A stretch of 10,395 bases of DNA from positions 454,753-465,147 of the forward strand of contig CP070660.1 of assembly GCA_020355145.1 (NCBI GenBank), read 5' to 3'. A program made the position numbers and the translations under genes. The DNA comes from Deltaproteobacteria bacterium (GTDB taxonomy: Bacteria > Desulfobacterota > DSM-4660 > Desulfatiglandales > B25-G16). The notes under the pieces were generated by a model, which did not search any database, had not been told where the DNA came from, and saw only the letters and a list, made by a program, of their open reading frames with translations. This document shows, piece by piece, positions 5,596 to 10,395 of this stretch (its first letter is position 1; every line of letters starts with the position of its first letter).

Positions 5596-6744
5596 ATGAT
5601 AGAAAAGTTTCAGGAATGGTACGCGAACAGGCATGAGTACCAGCGGGAATATAAGGAGAGGACGGGCAATAAGATTGTTGGATATTTCTGCACCTACACG
5701 CCTGAGGAGATCTTTTATGCCGCGGATGTGCTGCCTGTGAGGATTTTGGGATCACATGAGCCCCAGGATGTCACCGAGCCCCATATATTCAGCATGTTTT
5801 GCCCCTTTTGCAGGGATGTCTTGGCCCAGGGACTAAAGGGAAAATATGACTATCTTGATGGCATAACAATTGGCCAATCCTGCCTTCATCTTCGCCAGAC
5901 CTTTACCAGTTGGGAATTACATAGAAATCCGGGCTGGAGTTATTTTCTGCACATGCCCAATCACGTCCAGAGTAAGAGGGCTATCCCCTTTTTGGTAGAG
6001 GAGTATAGGCTGTTGATTAAGAAGATAGAGGAGTTAGCAGGCAAAGAGATAACCGATGATGATCTGAGACAGGGTATAGATATTATGAACAAGGTCAGGC
6101 GAGTCATGAAGGAGATCTATGAGTTCAGGAAAAAGGACAATCCTCCTATAACCGGAACAGAGGCAATGTATATGACCTGTGCGCAGTTCTTCACAGATGC
6201 AAGGGAGTTCTTGCCTGTGGCAGAGGAGGTAAAGAGGGGACTTACGGCCCGGAGGCTTGATCGTGACCAAGGTAAGAGGATAATGCTCATAGGGAGTGAA
6301 AATGATGATATTGAATATATCAATATGATTGAAACGCTTGGTGAGAGGGAGTCGGTCGGGTGTACTGTGGTGGTGGAGGAGCACTGCACAACAACGAGGT
6401 ATTTCTGGGATGAGGTCGACACAGATATCGATGATCCACTGAGGGCAATTGCCGAAAGGTATGTCCTGAGAACACCGTGCCCTTCCAAGGATTGGCCGAA
6501 GAGAAGCCGGTTGCAAAGGATCCTCAAACTGGCAAAGGACTTTCGGGTTGATGGTGCTATTATCATCCAACAAAAATTTTGCGATCCTCATGAGGCGGAT
6601 ATCCCGTTTATTAGAAGATTTTTGGAGGATAATGGTATCCCCACCTATTTCCTGGAGTTTGATGTTACTGTAGCTGCCGGTCCTTTTGCAATTAGGACAG
6701 AGGCATTTCTCGAGACACTTGAGGCAGAAGAGGATCTGTTTTAA
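5596..6744 (+). CDS. bzdN: Class I benzoyl-CoA reductase, BzdN/BcrC-type subunit
   Basis: This 382-aa protein of the 2-hydroxyglutaryl-CoA dehydratase D-component (HgdB) superfamily has the length usual for BcrC/BzdN (about 380). Together with BzdO it forms the Fe-S catalytic module that reduces the aromatic ring of benzoyl-CoA. Visible landmarks are YTPEEIFYAADVLPVRILG (34-52), cysteines 69 and 72 in MFCPFC, Cys96 in IGQSCLHLR as cluster-ligand candidates, and the C-terminal block QQKFCDPHEADIPF ending in the FLEFD strand and helix. I chose ATG 5596 over the in-frame GTG at 5578 because AAGGAG (5583-5588) lies 7 nt before it; that site would fall inside a gene starting at 5578. It is the first of five tightly spaced genes and follows the GNAT gene by 27 nt. 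A related aryl-CoA reductase substrate, such as a methyl- or chloro-benzoyl-CoA, cannot be excluded. Confidence 0.9.
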   Translation: MIEKFQEWYANRHEYQREYKERTGNKIVGYFCTYTPEEIFYAADVLPVRILGSHEPQDVTEPHIFSMFCPFCRDVLAQGLKGKYDYLDGITIGQSCLHLRQTFTSWELHRNPGWSYFLHMPNHVQSKRAIPFLVEEYRLLIKKIEELAGKEITDDDLRQGIDIMNKVRRVMKEIYEFRKKDNPPITGTEAMYMTCAQFFTDAREFLPVAEEVKRGLTARRLDRDQGKRIMLIGSENDDIEYINMIETLGERESVGCTVVVEEHCTTTRYFWDEVDTDIDDPLRAIAERYVLRTPCPSKDWPKRSRLQRILKLAKDFRVDGAIIIQQKFCDPHEADIPFIRRFLEDNGIPTYFLEFDVTVAAGPFAIRTEAFLETLEAEEDLF

Positions 6745-6765
6745 TTACTGGGAGGATAGTGAAAA

Positions 6766-8079
6766 ATGGCAAGATACCCTACTGAACCCTTGAAATGTTG
6801 GGCCAAGGCCAAGGAGTTGCGAGATGGATTCTATAGGGACTTTGAACAGGCTCATGACAAGGGTGGGATTCGATGTATAGGAAGTGCATGGGCATTGGAT
6901 GCTGTTACCATGGGTCTGGGCGGAGATGTCTACTGGGTTACAGGAGAGCCGTATGGCGCCTCATGTGCATATAACAGGTCACTTTCCGCTGAATTTATGA
7001 CTGCGGCGGAGAACTTCGGTTTTTCAAGGGATCTATGCTCATATATGAGAAACTACTGGGGCTCAATCATCTCTAACAAATATCCCTTTGGCGGTCCTTT
7101 CCCTAAGGTAGATTTTGCCTACACCCAACATATATGCTGTTCCCATGCCAAGTGGTATCAGAATGCCTGTGAGCTTGAAGGTAGTGATATTCCCCTTTAT
7201 GTTATCGATGTTGGTGCAGGGGCCTATCCACCATTTGAGCCTGAGATGTATGAACACCGGGTAAGGTACGTGGCTGATCAGATGCTGGATTCCATAGAAT
7301 GGATGGAGAAGGTTACCGGGAGGACTTACAATGACGAGCTATTCCTTGAGGCATGCTGGAATGATATGAGGACAACCCATACCTGGGCCAAGGTATGCAT
7401 GTTAAACAGGGCGGTTCCGGCACCCCTGGATGAGAAATCCATTTACTCCCTTTATGTCTTGGGAACACTTCAAAAGTCGAGGGGTGAGTTTGCGGACTTC
7501 TATGAGGAGCTCTTGGAAGAGGTAGAGGGGAGGGTAGAAAGGGGGATAGCTGCTGTGGGAAATGAGCAGGCAAGGGTTATGACCGATGCACAGCCACCCT
7601 GGGGATTTTTAAAGATTTATCGCTACTTAGAGGCCTGGGGTGCGGTCTCCATTGGTTCTCTCTATACATTTGGACTGGAGGGAATGTGGCTTTATGACGA
7701 GGGGGAGAATGATCTTAGGCCACGACCTATGCCAACTGAGAGGCCCAGGTCCCGGGAGGAGGCATGTATGATGCTGGCGGATTGGCACCTTAGCAAACCA
7801 GAATATCAGCATTTTTACAGCCCAGAATACAAGACGAAGATGATGGACGCTATTGCAAAGAGATGGATGTGCGACGGCATCATCATGCACTACAATAGGG
7901 GATGTGAAGGACTATCCGTTGGTATTGCGGAGAATCGGTTGGGTTTGCTCAAAAGGGGAAACAAGGTCATGACCTATGAAGGTAACATGGGTGATGAGAG
8001 GGAGTTTGATTTAACGGCAACCGAGACACGGTTTGATATATTCCTTGAAGGCTTGGGCCTTAAAAGACCAGAAGGCTAA
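6766..8079 (+). CDS. bzdO: Class I benzoyl-CoA reductase, BzdO/BcrB-type subunit
   Basis: This 437-aa protein of the HgdA/HgdB superfamily matches the length of BcrB/BzdO. It is the second Fe-S catalytic subunit and the partner of BzdN in binding the aryl-CoA and the active-site cluster. Characteristic blocks are GIRCIGSAWALDAV (34-47), GEPYGASCAYNR (60-71), TQHICCSHAKWYQ (120-132, with Cys124/125), the HYNRGCEGLSVGIAENR motif (375-391, with Cys380) and the C-terminal VMTYEGNMGDEREFD. A GGGAGG ribosome site lies about 10 nt before the ATG, and the gap to bzdN is 21 nt. All blocks are intact, with no frame disruption. Specificity for benzoyl-CoA rather than a substituted analogue is inferred from the gene set. 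Confidence 0.92.
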   Translation: MARYPTEPLKCWAKAKELRDGFYRDFEQAHDKGGIRCIGSAWALDAVTMGLGGDVYWVTGEPYGASCAYNRSLSAEFMTAAENFGFSRDLCSYMRNYWGSIISNKYPFGGPFPKVDFAYTQHICCSHAKWYQNACELEGSDIPLYVIDVGAGAYPPFEPEMYEHRVRYVADQMLDSIEWMEKVTGRTYNDELFLEACWNDMRTTHTWAKVCMLNRAVPAPLDEKSIYSLYVLGTLQKSRGEFADFYEELLEEVEGRVERGIAAVGNEQARVMTDAQPPWGFLKIYRYLEAWGAVSIGSLYTFGLEGMWLYDEGENDLRPRPMPTERPRSREEACMMLADWHLSKPEYQHFYSPEYKTKMMDAIAKRWMCDGIIMHYNRGCEGLSVGIAENRLGLLKRGNKVMTYEGNMGDEREFDLTATETRFDIFLEGLGLKRPEG

Positions 8080-8100
8080 TGTGGGCTATGGAGATTAGAC

Positions 8101-8874
8101 ATGATAATAGCAGGGATTGATTGTGGTGCAAAGAACACAAAGACGGTCATCCTAAAAGAGGGTAGTATAATCGGTAAGGGTACGACCCTTACTGGTTTTG
8201 ATCAGGTGAGTGCCATTAAAGGTTCATTAGATGCTGCCTTGAAAGATGCGGGTATCCATGCAAGGGATGTTGACAATATCAGCGGAACTGGGGCAGGGAT
8301 GGAGGAGATTAAGGATGCAGACCTAAAGGTAAATGAGATAAAGGCAATGGCAAAGGCGGCCAATTACCTTTTTCCCTCAGCTAGGACGGTGACCGATGTT
8401 GGTGCTGAGATGGGCAGGGCTGCAAAGATCGATGAAAATGGTAAGGCAGTTGACTTTGCCATTAATGAGAAATGTGCAGCAGGTGCTGGTGCCTTTATAG
8501 AGGCAATGGCAAGGGCCCTTGAGGTAAAATTGGAGGAGATGGGCCCAATGGCCATCCAGTCCAATAAATCCATACCTATGAATGCCCAGTGCGCTATCTT
8601 TGCTGAATCGGAGGTAGTTGGACTGATCCATGGCAAGATCCCTAAGGTGGATATCAGCAAGGCAATTCATGATGCAATGGCAAGCAGGGTTGTATCCATG
8701 ATCCGAAGGATTGGTGTAAATGAGGATATTGTTATGATAGGCGGATGTGGATTGAACCCTGGATTTGTGGACTCCCTTAAGAACCAATTAGAGATCGATA
8801 AGGTGTATATACCAGATGATCCCGCCTTTGGTGCCGCACTTGGTGCGGCTGTAGTATTGAAGGAAGAGGCATGA
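8101..8874 (+). CDS. bzdP: Class I benzoyl-CoA reductase, BzdP/BcrD-type ATPase subunit
   Basis: This 257-aa protein of the BadF/BadG/BcrA/BcrD (HgdC activator) ASKHA ATPase family has a phosphate-1 loop AGIDCGAKNTK (4-14), a phosphate-2 region VTDVGAEMGRAAK (97-109), cluster cysteines Cys125 in NEKCAAGAGAF and Cys164 in NAQCAIFAESE, and an adenosine motif IGGCGLNP (213-220). Each ATPase subunit gives two cysteines to a [4Fe-4S] cluster bridging the dimer; ATP hydrolysis drives an electron onto the N/O module. The DVGAEMGRA form, instead of the canonical DIGGQDSKA, is as I recall typical of the BcrD/BzdP branch. It is shorter than many relatives (about 280) but has every motif. A GGAGA site lies 7 nt before the ATG. 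The gap to the next gene is unusually long (117 nt) for this operon. Confidence 0.9.
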   Translation: MIIAGIDCGAKNTKTVILKEGSIIGKGTTLTGFDQVSAIKGSLDAALKDAGIHARDVDNISGTGAGMEEIKDADLKVNEIKAMAKAANYLFPSARTVTDVGAEMGRAAKIDENGKAVDFAINEKCAAGAGAFIEAMARALEVKLEEMGPMAIQSNKSIPMNAQCAIFAESEVVGLIHGKIPKVDISKAIHDAMASRVVSMIRRIGVNEDIVMIGGCGLNPGFVDSLKNQLEIDKVYIPDDPAFGAALGAAVVLKEEA

Positions 8875-8991
8875 GAAGAATATAATAAAGGAGTGGAATC
8901 TTTTTGAGATATCGCCTTTCCAAAACAGCCCCAGTCCCTATTTCGCTAAACGATTAGAGAAGAATAATGTCCGCATTAGGAGGAGATTAAA
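8875..8991 (+). other. 117-nt spacer between bzdP and bzdQ
   Basis: All other gaps from the GNAT gene to the ferredoxin gene are about 15-30 nt, but this one is 117. It holds an AAAGGAG and a short open stretch (TTG near 8903, 17 codons to TAG) that resembles nothing I know, and then the AGGAGGAG ribosome site of bzdQ. I see no terminator or strong promoter. It may be a decayed segment or an unrecognised control site. Confidence 0.4.
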
Positions 8992-9879
8992 ATGTCAGAG
9001 GAAGACAAGCCGGAATACTGGAGATGGACTGAGTCGAATTGGAGGAATCCGGATATCAGATGGGAGGATGCGAAGATCGTCACTGCTGGTATTGATGTTG
9101 GCTCTGTAAGTTCCCAGGCGGTGGTGATGACTGATGGGCAGGTTTATGCCTATTCCAATATGCGGACGGGGTCCGATAGCCCTGAGAGTGCCATGAATGC
9201 ATTAAACTTTGGACTTGAGGGCACGGATATGCCGGAGTCCCGCATAGATTATTGTATAGGGACGGGCTACGGTAGGGTTAATGTACCAATGGCAGACAGG
9301 ACAATTACGGAGATAGCCTGCCATGCCAGAGGGGCACACTTCATATATGGGCCAGGGGTAAGAACGGTTCTCGATGTTGGCGGACAGGATTGCAAGGCCA
9401 TTCGCTGCGATGAAAAGGGAAAGGTCGTCAATTTCTTGATGAATGATAAATGTGCCGCTGGTACAGGAAGGGGTATGGAGGTCTTTGCAGATCTTCTATC
9501 TGTCCCTATTACCGATGTTGGTCAACGTTCCTTTCAGGTCGAGGATGAGCCGGAACCGGTTAGTAGCACCTGCGTTGTCTATGCCAAGACAGAGGCAACG
9601 GGATTACTCCGGAAAGGGTGGGGGGTTAATGAGGTCTTGGCGGCCTATTGTTCTGCTATGTCGGAGAGGATCTTTTCCCTTATTGACAGAATAGGTATAG
9701 AGAAGGAGTTTGCTATCACTGGTGGCCTGGCCAAGAATAGGGGTGTAGTAGATAGGCTGATGAAGGAGATTGGTCTAGCGCCCATGAAGACCGATTGGGA
9801 TACACAGATTGCAGGCGCAGTAGGTGCAGCCCTTTTTGGCTATGTCCTGGTTCAAAAGGGAAAAGGAAGAAAGGGATAA
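8992..9879 (+). CDS. bzdQ: Class I benzoyl-CoA reductase, BzdQ/BcrA-type ATPase subunit
   Basis: This 295-aa protein is the second ASKHA activator/ATPase, expected to pair with BzdP around a shared [4Fe-4S] cluster. It shows phosphate-1 TAGIDVGSVSSQAV (31-44), phosphate-2 VLDVGGQDCKAI (126-137), cluster cysteines Cys154 in NDKCAAGTGRG and Cys194 in SSTCVVYAKTE, and the adenosine-site ITGGLAKN (242-249). The about 28-residue N-terminal extension (EYWRWTESNWRNPDIRW) is typical of BzdQ/BcrA. The protein lacks the extra ~140 residues of Thauera BcrA (about 438 aa), so the set is of the Azoarcus Bzd kind (BzdQ about 300 aa). An AGGAGGAG site precedes the ATG. Two distinct, non-identical activators in one operon separate a benzoyl-CoA reductase from the homodimeric activator of 2-hydroxyacyl-CoA dehydratases. 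Confidence 0.92.
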   Translation: MSEEDKPEYWRWTESNWRNPDIRWEDAKIVTAGIDVGSVSSQAVVMTDGQVYAYSNMRTGSDSPESAMNALNFGLEGTDMPESRIDYCIGTGYGRVNVPMADRTITEIACHARGAHFIYGPGVRTVLDVGGQDCKAIRCDEKGKVVNFLMNDKCAAGTGRGMEVFADLLSVPITDVGQRSFQVEDEPEPVSSTCVVYAKTEATGLLRKGWGVNEVLAAYCSAMSERIFSLIDRIGIEKEFAITGGLAKNRGVVDRLMKEIGLAPMKTDWDTQIAGAVGAALFGYVLVQKGKGRKG

Positions 9880-9882
9880 TTG

Positions 9883-9888
9883 AGGAGG
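9883..9888 (+). promoter_or_regulatory. Ribosome binding site fixing a TTG start for the ferredoxin
   Basis: This is a full AGGAGG with a 7-nt spacer to TTG 9896. It decides the start because no ATG lies ahead of the conserved cluster motif. Confidence 0.75.
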
Positions 9889-9895
9889 TAGTTGA

Positions 9896-10186
9896 TTGAT
9901 AGCCAACTACGGGTATAAGGATGGTTCAGGGGACTATTTCATCGCAATAGATACGGATAGGTGTGATGGGTGCAGGGGATGTGTTGAGGCCTGTCCTGTT
10001 AATGTACTTGAGGTAGTAGATGAGGATCCAAATGATCCCTTTAGGGAGGAGCCCATCGTGATTGTTGTTAGCGATAAGAGGAAGAAGATCAAATATGAAT
10101 GTGGTCCGTGTAAACCCCCAACTAATAGACCCCCCCTTCCGTGTGTTGAGGCGTGCCCCCAGGGGGCAATCTCACATTCCTGGTAG
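9896..10186 (+). CDS. bzdM: 2[4Fe-4S] ferredoxin of benzoyl-CoA reductase
   Basis: This 96-aa low-potential ferredoxin is the expected electron donor to the P/Q ATPase subunits. Cluster motif I is canonical, CDGCRGCVEACP. Motif II is expanded: CGPC, then ten residues rich in proline (KPPTNRPPLP), then CVEACP, ending in AISHSW. The long second loop is a feature of Allochromatium-type ferredoxins and of the ferredoxins associated with benzoyl-CoA reductases, where it goes with very low potential. The start is TTG at 9896: AGGAGG (9883-9888) lies 7 nt before it, and no ATG is available ahead of the first cysteine. The order reductase subunits then ferredoxin equals bzdNOPQ-M of Azoarcus. The gene ends at TAG 10184-10186. 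Confidence 0.93.
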   Translation: MIANYGYKDGSGDYFIAIDTDRCDGCRGCVEACPVNVLEVVDEDPNDPFREEPIVIVVSDKRKKIKYECGPCKPPTNRPPLPCVEACPQGAISHSW

Positions 10187-10284
10187 AAAGAAACCCATTG
10201 TAAAAGATGATAAGGGAGCATTACGGCGTGTTAAAGAAAAAAGCAACAGCGATTTATCGAATCTAAAACCAGCAATTTAAGAGA

Positions 10285-10337
10285 GGGTATGGGTGTCTTT
10301 TTTTGTTATGCCCTATAACATGGACCCTTACTGGGTC
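10285..10337 (+). terminator. Weak termination region after the ferredoxin gene
   Basis: A wobble-containing inverted repeat, GGGTATG (10285-10291) with TATGCCC (10307-10313), encloses a 7-T run (10298-10304). A second small hairpin, GACCC-TTACT-GGGTC (10323-10337), follows. Neither is a textbook stem followed by a U-run, so termination here is a guess. The stretch 10187-10395 otherwise shows no gene I can support. Confidence 0.3.
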
Positions 10338-10395
10338 GTTTCAAAATGGTTTATTTCCCCCTAAACCTTAGAATCATAAGCTCCGTCTATATAAA

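Noticed and set aside
6034..6591. Long antisense frame (185 aa) within bzdN
   Set aside because: Its residue pattern is the complement of a strongly conserved gene, with no family likeness and no ribosome site.
10184..10216. Read-through (pyrrolysine-like) of the TAG ending the ferredoxin
   Set aside because: The protein already ends with the AISHSW tail typical of these ferredoxins, and the codons after TAG reach a TGA within nine codons with no recognisable sequence.
10062..10280. 72-aa frame overlapping the end of the ferredoxin gene
   Set aside because: Most of it is a shifted-frame shadow of the ferredoxin, it has no ribosome site, and the last part looks like unconstrained basic, low-complexity sequence.
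1..10395. CRISPR array, tRNA/rRNA, complete insertion sequence or attachment sites
   Set aside because: I saw no regularly spaced repeats, no cloverleaf, no transposase and no paired terminal inverted repeats. The DUF2080-like small gene alone does not show a mobile element.

Overview
The window looks like a chromosomal segment of a strictly anaerobic, aromatic-degrading bacterium. A Desulfobacterota (former Deltaproteobacteria) sulfate reducer or syntroph is my best guess. This rests on an ATP-dependent benzoyl-CoA reductase gene set, acyl-CoA metabolism genes, a B12-type radical SAM protein and an apparent selenoprotein. The taxonomic call is inference, because no rRNA or phylogenetic marker is present.

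Left block (1-2546, + strand): the 3' part of a B12-binding radical SAM protein whose start lies outside the window. It is followed by an OsmC/YhfA-family gene whose reading frame carries one UGA exactly where the family has its reactive cysteine. A 7-bp hairpin with a guanosine-bearing apical loop begins 12 nt after that UGA, so I read it as one selenocysteine-containing protein (1108-1578) and not as two ORFs. Next comes a SAM hydroxide adenosyltransferase-family protein with an N-terminal export/lipoprotein-like signal.

Middle block (2562-4608, - strand): transcribed leftwards are an enoyl-CoA hydratase (crotonase), a MeaB/ArgK-type G3E GTPase (chaperone of B12-dependent acyl-CoA mutases) and a 78-aa two-helix membrane protein whose start overlaps the meaB stop. 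No mutase gene is in view.

Divergent control region (about 4609-4936): a strong sigma70-like promoter (TTGACA-N17-TATAGA) faces right, with a second overlapping copy and a set of TATAGTT...TTATAG direct repeats. A leftward promoter candidate overlaps a perfect AGTCA-AAA-TGACT palindrome.

Right block (4937-10186, + strand): a 58-aa basic protein with a GNSGRIYLP-type (DUF2080/AbrB-like) C-terminus, a GNAT acetyltransferase, then five genes in the order bzdN-bzdO-bzdP-bzdQ-bzdM. These are the two Fe-S catalytic subunits, two different ASKHA-type ATPase/activator subunits and a 2[4Fe-4S] ferredoxin. Both ATPase subunits are short (257 and 295 aa), and the gene order is that of the Azoarcus (Bzd) version of class I benzoyl-CoA reductase rather than the Thauera (Bcr) version. 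Ferredoxin would feed low-potential electrons to the P/Q ATPase pair, which drives ATP-coupled reduction of the aromatic ring on N/O to a cyclic dienoyl-CoA. The downstream hydratase, dehydrogenase and ring hydrolase are not in the window. The last ~210 bases hold no convincing gene, only weak hairpins and a T-tract.
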